NCBI GenBank assembly: GCA_964622775.1
Contig: CAZUSO010000039.1
Coordinates: 1-27,059, forward strand
Source of the DNA: CAZUSO01 sp964622775
GTDB lineage: Bacteria > Bacteroidota > Bacteroidia > Chitinophagales > Chitinophagaceae
Length of the DNA stretch: 27,059 nucleotides
Reading direction: 5' to 3'
Position 1 is the stretch's first letter, and every line of letters begins with the position of its first letter. Below the pieces are notes generated by a model, which saw only the letters and a program-made list of their open reading frames with translations, searched no databases and was not told where the DNA came from. This document shows positions 15,854-23,684 of this stretch, piece after piece. Made by a program: the position numbers and the translations under genes.

Positions 15854-16329
15854 CATACCGATGATATTATCAAAAACTGGATGCGAAACCGAAATACGAT
15901 AGAATTATTGGGTTTTTGGGAAACAATCTACAATCCGGGTTTAGAAAACAAGCGGGGCTAAACAGTTTTGTAATGACACCTAAACGTTGGATCGAAAGTA
16001 CAAACGCTATTGGTATTGTATCTAAATCCGGTAGATATGAAGGTACTTTTGCTCATAAAGATATTGCTTTGGAATTTGCTTCCTGGATTTCTATTGAGTT
16101 CAAATTGTATATTATTAAAGAATTTCAGCGATTAAAAGAAGATGAAAATAGTCAAAGTAAACTGGGATGGAATTTGCAACGAACTATTTCCAAAATCAAT
16201 TACCGTATTCATACCGATGTCATAAAAGAAAATCTGATTCCGAAAGTAATTACAAAACAACAAACCGCTTTTGTATATGCCCATGAAGCAGATTTACTGA
16301 ATGTAGCATTATTTGGTATGACAAATTAA
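15854..16329 (+). pseudogene. Degenerate KilA-N domain gene (frameshifted, truncated at both ends)
   Basis: Two reading frames together rebuild a KilA-N domain protein. The first (from 15854) reads HTDDIIKNWMRNRNTIE and on to ETIYNPG. The second picks up at about 15940 with FRKQAGLNSFVMTPKRWIE and runs through FAHKDIALEFASWIS, KLYIIKEFQRLKEDE and ALFGMTN. The frames differ by one, and about eight codons expected between them seem deleted. The N-terminal part is missing, and the C-terminus stops right after LFGMT, where relatives go on with AKQW. KilA-N proteins are DNA-binding and common on phages and mobile elements. This looks like a remnant, not a working gene. Its end is 23 bp from the stop of the large opposing gene. 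Confidence 0.85.
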
Positions 16330-16352
16330 CCATGCCCAAAAATAATTTTCTA

Positions 16353-19300
16353 TTACAATATGGCCCGGATGCTCATCCGCCCGGTGTGAATTACCGGATC
16401 AGTACCCGGAGCCCTGCCGTCGTACTCCAAGCTTAATTCGATTCCCTTACCCAAACGGCGTTCCCAGTTCAGGCTCCATAGCCAGTTGTTGCCCTTCTTC
16501 AAAGCATCCAGCATCACAAAGGACAAAGAAGTATTCGGTTCACCATCGTATTGAATGGCTGCATAAGTGCCCCGCATCTGAATGCTGCCGTAATTGGGAA
16601 AGCTCAGGCGTAAATCCATGTTGGCGGATTGTATCTGCGCGGTCTCGCCTCCGTATTGCAATGCATTATCGCGTATATCGAAACGATAGCTTCCGGTAAT
16701 GCGGAGCCGCGATTTCATGATCCAGGACAGGGAAGGTTCTGCGGTATAAGACTCCACCTCATAAGTCCTTCCGTCCTGCTCAACCCCGGACTGATAAGCT
16801 CTTTGTCCATGGCTTCCCTGCATGGTGAAGCTGAATGATTTGGTGAATGCCCAGCGGGCTTTTAACAAATTCCCGGTCTGCCGGTTGTGCTCCAAACCAT
16901 AAGTCAGTAAGGATTTACCGGTATTGAGCCGGTAAGTATAGTCCAGTCCCCAGGTGGTATTGCTGCGGTTAAAATAAACCGTATTGGATACCGAGGCCAC
17001 ATTTCCGATGATTTCTTCTTCTTTAAAATTTCCGGCAAAAGGATTAAAGCTGCTTATTCCTGTCTCCGCAAGCGTATGGTTGCTTATCTGTGCGGACAAT
17101 TGATCGGAAAATCTGGAGACGAATCCCTGAAACTTATTTTTTGTGGCACCGCTCCAGAGATTTTCCGGGCTAAACTGAAAGGCTAAATTAAAGTTGACAT
17201 AATTTACCTTTACATAATCGTTGGTTGGCGTAATAATGCGAATATACTTTTTTTGATCAGGATAAATGCCAATTTCAAATTCATTGCTTTGCTGCACGCC
17301 GTCTCCGTTATAATCTATCCAGTAATATATGCCCTGTCCCGCAGGAACTTCCACGTAGGTGAACTGTTGCTTCTGCTGCTGACCGGAGCCGATCTCGTAC
17401 ATCAGGGTAGGTACCAGTACGCCGTTGGAGATATTCCCCGAGTATTCAATCCTGCCGAGTATCGTTTCGCCCGGAGCTTCAGTGGAGTGGGCGCTGTCCG
17501 TCACCGATAATTGACGATAGCTTCCTGTAAAGCTGATCTGATGCTGCTTCCAGGTTTTCAGTTGAAAGCCGGCGTCAATATTATCACTTCGGGTAACCTG
17601 CCGGAATTCATTTCCTACAGGTGCCTTATCATTCCTTATGGTGTATGCTGCCCGGGCAAGTACCTTTTTGTCCTCTGCCGTTTTGAGGTAAAATGAAAGG
17701 ACATCAAAGGAGAAAGCATTTTTCAGCAGGGTATCTGCCTGGTCTGCTTTTATCCGGTTCTGCTCTAACTGATATTTTGTGCCGACAGTCAGGTTTTGAA
17801 GTTTTTTTATGTCGGTTTCTATAAAAGCACCGGGGCGATAATAATCGGTAATCAGGCTGTCACCGGCGGAATGCATCAGGTTAAAAGTAACACCGCCCCG
17901 GATGCTCCTGCGGTCATACAGCAGGGAAACCACATTGCGGTTGGCCTGGTAGGTATTGCCCCTGAGATAATAAGTGAGATCGTAATTGACCCTACCCAGA
18001 TTTTGCCGCGCTAATTGTGTGGAATAACTCACTAATTGCTCATCCTGGCCGGTCAGTGCCTGTGTGCTGTCAATATTCCAGTCGCGGTTAAATTCCACAT
18101 CCCGGAACGGCGCTATAGCCCTAAATTCCTGCTGAACATATTCATAGGAAAGTATATTTTGCCAACGTATATATTGTATGCCCGTAGTATCTTTTTTTCC
18201 AAAAAGACGCATTTCCGAATAGCGCGCCCGACCGGCAAGACCCCAGTGATTTTCATTATTTATTTTTGAAAACAGATTGGGGTCATAATTGCTGGCGCTG
18301 AGCTCTATGCTAACTGATTTCAGACTGTCTATGTTGTAGGTGCTGCCAATGGAAATTAACTGATGCTTTTTGGGCGTAATTAATACGCTGAGGGGAGCGT
18401 AATCTCCCTGCGGAATTCCCTGCACAGGAGCCTGCCAGGTATAAGACCGGCCATTGCTGTTGTAGCCGGAGATAATATAATCGCCTTTATTGGCGCCGAC
18501 ATAAGAAAATCCTACATTATAAAGCGCGCTGTCTTTCTCTGTGGAATAGATAAAAACGGAATCATACCTTATGCCGTCAACCGTAGTGTCCGTGATTTTG
18601 TAAAGAATCTTATTGGCTGCGAAAGTATCTTCTGTGATGTTTTTGTAAAAAGCCCGGTCAATATTGTCGCCGATGCCTTCAAGAAAGCGCTTTTGATCAC
18701 CATTCAGTGATTGCAGGTAGGATTGATTTTTAGCATCCTGATTCGAATAGGCATGAAACCGGATATTCCATTTCTTCCCGATCTGCAATTCATCATACAG
18801 ATATATCAGGGAATTGAGATAATTGCGATCCTGGTATTCGAATTCGATCTGGATGCGGGAATCCTTGGTGATCATCTTCCTGGGCATAAAAGAGACTTCC
18901 CCCGTATTGTAATTGATGATATAATCCCGGTCTTCGCCGCGCTCCATCAACATGCCGTCAATATACACTTTTTCGGAGCCGGCAAGCACAATGAAAAACT
19001 GTTCCCCGTTATTCCCTGTCAGCTTGTAAGGTCCCTGGTTGCCTTCCGTTCCCTGAAAAATATTCCTGGCGAATTGTCCTTTGGCAATAGAGCCGCTCAG
19101 CCCGATCTTGTTTTTAACCCGGCTGCTTGCCGGATAGACACCCTGGTAATAAAGCCCCTGTACCCTTTTGTTGAAATTCAGAAAATAGCTGTTGGGGCGT
19201 TCCAAGCTGTAATCGCCTGCTGTAAGTTTGTGATTGCCTTTTTCAAAAGTGATATACAGCTTGTCAAATTCCTGGATCTGCTGAGTATTGCCATCAGGTT

Positions 19301-19868
19301 GAAAAGGAATATTATTGTCGGTGAGCGCGGCTTCAATGTGCACGCTGTCTAAGATATAGCCATTCAGCTGCATATTGAAATTAGAGTTGACGGACACATC
19401 CTGGTTATTGCCGATGCTCAGGCTGCGACCGTAAGAGCCATTGTATTCGATGCTGTTGAAATCCACGAAACCCGATGGGCTGGTGTCTGCGCCTGACAAG
19501 GTATAGATGGCTAAGGCATAGTTGCTGTCCACTTGCGAAACCTTTTTATGGGTGTATCTTTTATTAAAGAAAATGGGTAATACCCGGTACCGAACCGACA
19601 GGGAATCAGGCCGATGCGGATCCTTCCATATCAGGAGCGCCTTTTCGATATCCAGCAGATAGGCGGCGGTATCAACCTGGTCTGCGAAGAAAGTTCCGGG
19701 GGCGATGGATAAAGTGTCTATCTGTATCGTATCGTTTGGAGGGACTGCAATCTTTTTGGAGCGCAGGCTGGAGTAAAAGGAGGTATCCGACGTTTGGGCC
19801 AAAGCTGGAAAGCCGGCGCAAACGCTCAGCAGTATAAAGAAGCATCGGAATCCTCTGAACGGATACAA
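16353..19868 (-). CDS. Large predicted outer-membrane beta-barrel surface protein
   Basis: 1171-residue protein with a signal peptide (FFILLSVCAGFPALAQ, residues 10-25). It has no recognised catalytic domain. Residues 110-260 are strand-rich (IEYNGSYGRSLSIGNNQDV, LYITFEKGNHKLTAGDYSL). Residues 296-345 carry a surface-protein repeat-like unit, AGSEKVYIDGMLMERGED then YIINYNTGEVSF and IQIEFEY. From about 345 to the end come many amphipathic strands, as in a very large barrel. An EF-hand-type loop, DYNGDGVQQSNEFE, lies at 852-865. The style recalls SprA-like giant barrels, but I cannot claim homology. The start is TTG, with an in-frame stop three codons before it. The gene lies between two opposite-strand gene remnants. 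Confidence 0.75.
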   Translation of the reverse strand: MYPFRGFRCFFILLSVCAGFPALAQTSDTSFYSSLRSKKIAVPPNDTIQIDTLSIAPGTFFADQVDTAAYLLDIEKALLIWKDPHRPDSLSVRYRVLPIFFNKRYTHKKVSQVDSNYALAIYTLSGADTSPSGFVDFNSIEYNGSYGRSLSIGNNQDVSVNSNFNMQLNGYILDSVHIEAALTDNNIPFQPDGNTQQIQEFDKLYITFEKGNHKLTAGDYSLERPNSYFLNFNKRVQGLYYQGVYPASSRVKNKIGLSGSIAKGQFARNIFQGTEGNQGPYKLTGNNGEQFFIVLAGSEKVYIDGMLMERGEDRDYIINYNTGEVSFMPRKMITKDSRIQIEFEYQDRNYLNSLIYLYDELQIGKKWNIRFHAYSNQDAKNQSYLQSLNGDQKRFLEGIGDNIDRAFYKNITEDTFAANKILYKITDTTVDGIRYDSVFIYSTEKDSALYNVGFSYVGANKGDYIISGYNSNGRSYTWQAPVQGIPQGDYAPLSVLITPKKHQLISIGSTYNIDSLKSVSIELSASNYDPNLFSKINNENHWGLAGRARYSEMRLFGKKDTTGIQYIRWQNILSYEYVQQEFRAIAPFRDVEFNRDWNIDSTQALTGQDEQLVSYSTQLARQNLGRVNYDLTYYLRGNTYQANRNVVSLLYDRRSIRGGVTFNLMHSAGDSLITDYYRPGAFIETDIKKLQNLTVGTKYQLEQNRIKADQADTLLKNAFSFDVLSFYLKTAEDKKVLARAAYTIRNDKAPVGNEFRQVTRSDNIDAGFQLKTWKQHQISFTGSYRQLSVTDSAHSTEAPGETILGRIEYSGNISNGVLVPTLMYEIGSGQQQKQQFTYVEVPAGQGIYYWIDYNGDGVQQSNEFEIGIYPDQKKYIRIITPTNDYVKVNYVNFNLAFQFSPENLWSGATKNKFQGFVSRFSDQLSAQISNHTLAETGISSFNPFAGNFKEEEIIGNVASVSNTVYFNRSNTTWGLDYTYRLNTGKSLLTYGLEHNRQTGNLLKARWAFTKSFSFTMQGSHGQRAYQSGVEQDGRTYEVESYTAEPSLSWIMKSRLRITGSYRFDIRDNALQYGGETAQIQSANMDLRLSFPNYGSIQMRGTYAAIQYDGEPNTSLSFVMLDALKKGNNWLWSLNWERRLGKGIELSLEYDGRAPGTDPVIHTGRMSIRAIL

Positions 19869-20104
19869 TTTGTTTTAATAATTATCCAGTATCAAACGGG
19901 CAAGCTAAGCAATTATTTTCAACCCGTAAGCAGGAATTCCTTGAAGCAGCCGCAAAGCGTTATGTAGAGCCTGACCGCCTTAATCTCGTTACTGATTTTT
20001 ATGATTACGAATCAGAGCTTATTAAAATATGGCAAGATTTGGGTTGTGAGGTTTTGGAGAAGAACATCAGCACGCTTGTCAGGGATAAGCGCAAAAAACC
20101 TTAA
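19859..20104 (+). pseudogene. C-terminal fragment of an unrecognised gene
   Basis: An open stretch of 81 codons without a start codon overlaps the first bases of the large barrel gene on the other strand and ends with TAA at 20102. From about 19880 it reads like real protein: GQAKQLFSTRKQEFLEAA, then RLNLVTDFYDYESELIKIW and CEVLEKNISTLVRDKRKKP, with helical, charged composition and a basic C-terminus. It looks like the tail of a gene whose front is gone. I do not recognise the family. It could be from the same lost element as the KilA-N remnant, but no sequence link is visible. Confidence 0.45.
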
Positions 20105-20167
20105 GACACCCGGTTATGTAACAATAAATCTTTGTGTGCAACATGCACCCCATCCCCCCTAAAAACA

Positions 20168-20208
20168 CATCGCCCGCCGTTCCATAAACAGCGGGCGATG
20201 ACTTATCT
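20168..20208 (-). terminator. Rho-independent terminator of ilvE
   Basis: A 10-bp perfect GC-rich stem (CATCGCCCGC at 20168-20177 with GCGGGCGATG at 20191-20200) has a 13-nt loop. On the minus strand it is followed by TGTTTTTAG. It lies just after the ilvE stop. Confidence 0.8.
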
Positions 20209-20223
20209 TGAAATCCTGAAAAT

Positions 20224-21294
20224 TTATATCTTGAATATCCAGCCGTGCGTATCAGCAGTTCTGCCGTAGCGGATATCGTCTAATTGCATTTTGATTTTCG
20301 GGGAAACCGACCAGGCATCCATATCCGGTAAATGGAGGGTTTCGCCCTGATAAGTAAGGTCGCTGATGAAGGACATGGATGCTGCGGTTCCTGAACCGAA
20401 TGCTTCCTGAAGCTTACCGGATTTTTGCGCAGCAACCAGTTCGTCAATGCTTATGCGGCGCTCCTGCACTTCAATGCCGTTTTCTTTCAGCAAAGTAATA
20501 ATGCTGTCGCGGGTAACGCCCGCTAATATAGTGCCTTCATCCAGGCCGGGTGTCAGTGCTACACCATCCACAAGGAAAAACACATTCATCGTGCCGATTT
20601 CCTGAACGTATTTATGTTCAAAGGCGTCGGTCCACAAAACCTGATCATAACCCATTTCTTTCACCATGCGCGTGGGTAGCATACTGGCGCCGTAGTTGCC
20701 TGCTGCCTTGGTAAACCCGATTCCGCCGGGTACGGCCCGCACATATTGATCCTGAACATAAATGCGTACCGGCCTGCTGTAATAAGGACCCGCAGGGCTG
20801 GTAATAATGTAAAATGCATAGCTTAATGAGGAACGAACGCCGATAAATTCATCCATGCCCAGCATAAACGGGCGGATATAAAGCGAGGTGTTTTCTCCCT
20901 CCGGAACCCAGGCTTCATCCAACCGTACCAATTCTCTTATTCCATCCAAAAATATCTCTGCGGGAATTTCGGGCATATCTAACCGTGCAGCGGAAACATT
21001 CATGCGTTTCCAGTTGTCCTCAGGACGGAATACCGCAATGCTGCCGTCCGGGTGCCGGTATGCTTTTATGCCTTCAAATATGGCCTGACCGTAGTGCATG
21101 AAAGAGGTGGCAGGACTCAGGCTCAAATCTCCAAAAGGAATGATTTCAGGGGTCTTCCACTCGCCATTCTCGTAATAGCAGGCCAGCATATGATCCGCAT
21201 ATTGCTTCCCGAAAACCAGATTGTTTTTGTCCAGTTCCGAAATACGACTTTGACTTGCGGGTGTTACTTTTAAGTTTAAGGAGGATACACTCAT
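20224..21294 (-). CDS. ilvE: Branched-chain amino acid aminotransferase
   Basis: PLP enzyme that moves the amino group between glutamate and leucine, isoleucine or valine, acting in both synthesis and breakdown. The 356 residues match class IV (fold type IV) aminotransferases of the longer eukaryotic/BCAT-like type: LSPATSFMHYGQAIFEGIKAY (58-78), RMNVSAARLDMPE, YIRPFMLG (139-146), the PLP lysine K196 in GFTKAAGNYGAS, EIGTMNVFF (232-240) and a PLP-phosphate loop near LAGVTRDSI. The ATG start at 21294 follows a 180-bp gap. Monocistronic, with its own terminator. Confidence 0.95.
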   Translation of the reverse strand: MSVSSLNLKVTPASQSRISELDKNNLVFGKQYADHMLACYYENGEWKTPEIIPFGDLSLSPATSFMHYGQAIFEGIKAYRHPDGSIAVFRPEDNWKRMNVSAARLDMPEIPAEIFLDGIRELVRLDEAWVPEGENTSLYIRPFMLGMDEFIGVRSSLSYAFYIITSPAGPYYSRPVRIYVQDQYVRAVPGGIGFTKAAGNYGASMLPTRMVKEMGYDQVLWTDAFEHKYVQEIGTMNVFFLVDGVALTPGLDEGTILAGVTRDSIITLLKENGIEVQERRISIDELVAAQKSGKLQEAFGSGTAASMSFISDLTYQGETLHLPDMDAWSVSPKIKMQLDDIRYGRTADTHGWIFKI

Positions 21295-21476
21295 AAATTA
21301 ATGTTTTTAGTCCTGATTAATAATTCCAACTATAATAATCTTTTGGGGTTGATTCTTTTGTAAACTCAAAAGATACAATTCTTTATTCTAAAATTACATA
21401 GCTTTTTGTGAGGCAAAAATAGGATTTTTTTTTCAAGCCCATTTTTCGCACCTTTACTTTTTACAACCCGGTTACA
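21295..21476. promoter_or_regulatory. Divergent gap between ilvE and the small hypothetical gene
   Basis: 182 bp, AT-rich. On the minus strand an exact TATTTTTG (21421-21414) and a near match TATCTTTTG (about 21374-21366) could be -7 boxes for ilvE. Neither has a clear -33 partner. I see no leader peptide rich in branched-chain residues and no attenuator. Confidence 0.35.
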
Positions 21477-21920
21477 ATGACGGAATTATTAAATCATCTT
21501 TTTGAACACGAAACCCTCTTCCACGCAGGAAGCAGGATGCGGAGTGACCCGGAAATACCCGAAATATCCGCTAAGGTTTCTGTATTGATTCTGGTGCCCG
21601 AACCTGTGATGCCGGAGCCTCAGCGGGAACAATTGAATAAGATCATCCAGGCCTGTAAGTTAACAATCAGCCAATGTCTGATTACCGGTACGGATTATTC
21701 CTGGCTCGACTTTCGCCTGAATAAGGCTATCCGGGCCGTCATTCTTTTTGGCGTACAGGAACATGATTTCGGCCTTAATATCCTGTTGCCTTTGCATCAG
21801 CCGGTGGACTTTGATGACCGCAAGTGGATTAAGACGCTTTCTGTTCCGGCACTTATGGACAATGCGGGTAGGAAAGCAGAGCTGTGGCAGCAGGCGCTGA
21901 AGCCGGTGTTTGCTCCCTGA
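21477..21920 (+). CDS. Small conserved hypothetical protein, possibly DNA polymerase III psi-like
   Basis: 147-residue soluble protein starting with ATG 21477. The order of elements resembles small Bacteroidota proteins sometimes annotated as the clamp-loader psi subunit: a variable N-terminus, a VSVLILVPEP strand, a helix LNKIIQACKLTISQCLI, a strand RAVILFGVQEHDFGL, then LPLHQPVDFDDRKWIKTLSVPAL and a C-terminal RKAELWQQALKPVF helix. The late Lys/Leu-Trp-Leu signature is the strongest point. This comes from pattern memory, not an alignment, and the function should be read as unknown. No partner genes are nearby. Confidence 0.6.
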   Translation: MTELLNHLFEHETLFHAGSRMRSDPEIPEISAKVSVLILVPEPVMPEPQREQLNKIIQACKLTISQCLITGTDYSWLDFRLNKAIRAVILFGVQEHDFGLNILLPLHQPVDFDDRKWIKTLSVPALMDNAGRKAELWQQALKPVFAP

Positions 21921-21998
21921 GAAAATCTTCAAAAAATAATTTCGGAAAGTTTGCTTTTTCCGTAAAATTTACTTGCTTTGCATTTCAAAGTGCTTTTT

Positions 21999-22628
21999 AT
22001 GAAGGAAAATAATCAGCAGGACTCGCTCGAAAACCTGCGGCATATACGGGAAGTTATGGATCGCTCGGCTCGTGTCCTGTCCCTGAGCGGCTGGAGTGGG
22101 GTATGGGCTGGTGCGGTGGCTCTGGCCGGTACCTTTCTGGCCTATCGCCGGATGGCGCAAATGTCTGCACCTGACACGGGTTCGGGCAGCTTGTTGTGCA
22201 GTCCTGAATACATAAGCTTTTTGCTGTTAGCTGCCGGCGTTTTTATAATCGCTGTTGCCGGGGCGGTATTTTTTACCTGGCGCAAAAATATACGGGAAGG
22301 TCACAATATCTGGAACAAGGTATCTGGAAAAATGTTGATCAGCCTGAGTATTCCGATAATGGCCGGCGCCGTATTCTGTCTGATATTTATACAACAAGGA
22401 CATCTGAGCTATCCTGCTCCATTTTCGCTACTCGTTTACGGACTGGCGCTCATCAATACCAGTAAATATACCTTAACGGATATCCGTTATCTCGGCTTAT
22501 GCGAAATCGTTCTGGCCTGTATCGCTATTGTAATTCCCGAATACGGTTTGTATTTCTGGGGATTTGGATTTGGAGCCCTGCATATCTTTTACGGGCTTTT
22601 TATGTGGAATAAATACCGGTTTGGATGA
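21999..22628 (+). CDS. Multi-pass membrane protein of the CreD-linked cluster
   Basis: 209 residues from the ATG at 21999; a TTG seven codons earlier is possible but less likely. After a charged N-terminus (DSLENLRHIREVMDRSARVLS) come about six hydrophobic helices: around residues 38-58, 75-97, 112-131, 140-158, 165-180 and 185-205. No enzymatic motif is seen. I do not recognise a named family. The stop overlaps the ATG of the winged-helix gene (ATGA), so the two are translationally coupled, a layout in which the membrane protein may sense something for the regulator. Such membrane protein plus winged-helix pairs often sit beside creD in Bacteroidota, as far as I recall. Confidence 0.75.
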   Translation: MKENNQQDSLENLRHIREVMDRSARVLSLSGWSGVWAGAVALAGTFLAYRRMAQMSAPDTGSGSLLCSPEYISFLLLAAGVFIIAVAGAVFFTWRKNIREGHNIWNKVSGKMLISLSIPIMAGAVFCLIFIQQGHLSYPAPFSLLVYGLALINTSKYTLTDIRYLGLCEIVLACIAIVIPEYGLYFWGFGFGALHIFYGLFMWNKYRFG

Positions 22629-22924
22629 AAAGGGAACTGGAAAAATTGAATAAAATCTTCGACAGCCGTATCAGGATTGGTATTATGAGCGCATTAATCG
22701 TTAATGAAGAGCTTAATTTCAATGAGCTGAAAGCCTTATTGGATTTGACGGACGGTAACCTGGCCACGCATCTGAAAACGCTGGAAGATCATAAATACAT
22801 CAAGGTGGAAAAGGGATTTATTGGTAGAAAGACCAATACGGTTTACCGTATCAGCGCCGCAGGAAATACGGCCTTCAGAAAACATATTGATGCATTGGAA
22901 AAAATCATCAAAAACATCCCATAA
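22625..22924 (+). CDS. Winged-helix transcriptional regulator
   Basis: 99-residue DNA-binding protein of the small winged-helix type (HTH_34 / MarR-ArsR-like). Helices are KLNKIFDSRIRIGIMSALIV and LNFNELKALLDLTDGNLATH; the second is the recognition part with the LTDGNLATHLKTLE signature. The wing is KYIKVEKGFIGRKTNTVYRIS, followed by a C-terminal dimer helix HIDALEKIIKNI. There is no ligand domain. It overlaps the upstream membrane gene by 4 bp and precedes the Coq4-like and creD genes on the same strand, so it probably regulates this cluster. Confidence 0.9.
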   Translation: MKRELEKLNKIFDSRIRIGIMSALIVNEELNFNELKALLDLTDGNLATHLKTLEDHKYIKVEKGFIGRKTNTVYRISAAGNTAFRKHIDALEKIIKNIP

Positions 22925-23110
22925 TTTTTTTTACTATTATACTTTGAAAAAAAAAGTACTTTTTAAAATACTATTTTCTCATATTGTTTACAGCAGCGCT
23001 ATTGGAACTGAATCTTTTACCGATCCTATTTTACCGGAGGGTAGCCGTATGGGCACTTGTATTGAGCATATCTCATTTTCATTATTTATTTATAAAGCCA
23101 TTATTCAAAG
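22925..23110 (+). other. 186-bp gap with an A9 tract and a short hydrophobic frame
   Basis: No confident gene. A run of nine A at 22947-22955 follows a TTG. In the frame from that TTG the product is MKKKVLFKILFSHIVY and then weak sequence. If the run were one A shorter, the TTG would open a more hydrophobic frame reading KKKYFLKYYFLILFTAALLE and ending at 23160, inside the next gene. Either frame may be chance in AT-rich DNA, a slipped small membrane protein gene, or a remnant. No terminator is seen, so read-through into the Coq4-like gene is possible. Confidence 0.3.
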
Positions 23111-23638
23111 ATGAACATTCAAAAAATCAGAGCACGCATTCTGGTATTTCTGGCTCATGATGTCGGGCTGCCGTATTTTAAGCTGACCCGGAAACGCACT
23201 CCCTTCCCTTACTCTCAGGATTTGCTTGCCCGGATGCCGGAAGGAACGGTCGGGAAAACACTTGCGGACTTCCTGAACAGTCATAGTCTGCATTTGCTGA
23301 AATACTATGAACGACATGATATCAGGCATCTTATTCTGGATTATCCGCCAACGGCAGAAGGAGAAATCTGCCTGCAATTTTTCATGCTGGCCAACGGGCG
23401 AATTACCTTGCCGGTATTGGCTACGGTCATCTTTGGCCTGCTCACCATGGTGGAATATTATCCGGCTTTTATCCGGACCTGGAAACGGGGCAGGAAAACC
23501 ATTTCCCTGCAAAAAACGGATTGGTATGGTTTGATGCCATTACCCCTGAGTTTTGTCCGGGAGCAGATTTTTATATATGGAACCTGCTCTTTATCCCGCA
23601 TGATTCCGCAATACAAAAGACAAGGTCAGCCCCTGTAA
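23111..23638 (+). CDS. Coq4 family protein
   Basis: 175-residue protein with the complete Coq4 metal-binding signature HDxxH-x11-E: HDIRH at 69-73 and Glu85 in AEGEICLQF. Before it lie MPEGTVGKTLADFLNSH and LLKYYERHD, the usual approach to this motif. After it come a hydrophobic stretch (GRITLPVLATVIFGLLTMV, about 96-114) and a C-terminal helix. In yeast and humans Coq4 acts in ubiquinone synthesis, where recent work assigns it a role in replacing the ring C1 carboxyl with a hydroxyl. Bacteroidota normally make menaquinone, so the substrate here is unknown. It sits between a winged-helix regulator and creD on the same strand. Confidence 0.8.
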   Translation: MNIQKIRARILVFLAHDVGLPYFKLTRKRTPFPYSQDLLARMPEGTVGKTLADFLNSHSLHLLKYYERHDIRHLILDYPPTAEGEICLQFFMLANGRITLPVLATVIFGLLTMVEYYPAFIRTWKRGRKTISLQKTDWYGLMPLPLSFVREQIFIYGTCSLSRMIPQYKRQGQPL

Positions 23639-23684
23639 TTACCCGTCAGCAGATATTCATCACAATTTAAAATCACAATTCAAA

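Noticed and set aside
18711..19352. 213-codon plus-strand frame opposite the giant barrel gene
   Set aside because: Its length is impressive, but it is a shadow of the opposite gene. The barrel frame has a signal peptide and coherent strands, while this frame has no recognisable motif.
15854..20104. Idea that the two remnants flanking the barrel gene are halves of one interrupted KilA-N gene
   Set aside because: The right-hand fragment does not resemble the C-terminus of KilA-N proteins as I know them, and no target-site duplication is visible.
21295..21476. Possible branched-chain amino acid attenuator in front of ilvE
   Set aside because: No leader peptide with repeated Leu/Ile/Val codons and no paired terminator/antiterminator stems were found.
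23105..23512. Minus-strand frame of 135 codons opposite the Coq4-like gene
   Set aside because: The plus strand has the complete HDxxH-x11-E motif. The minus frame is Gln/Pro/Arg-rich noise.
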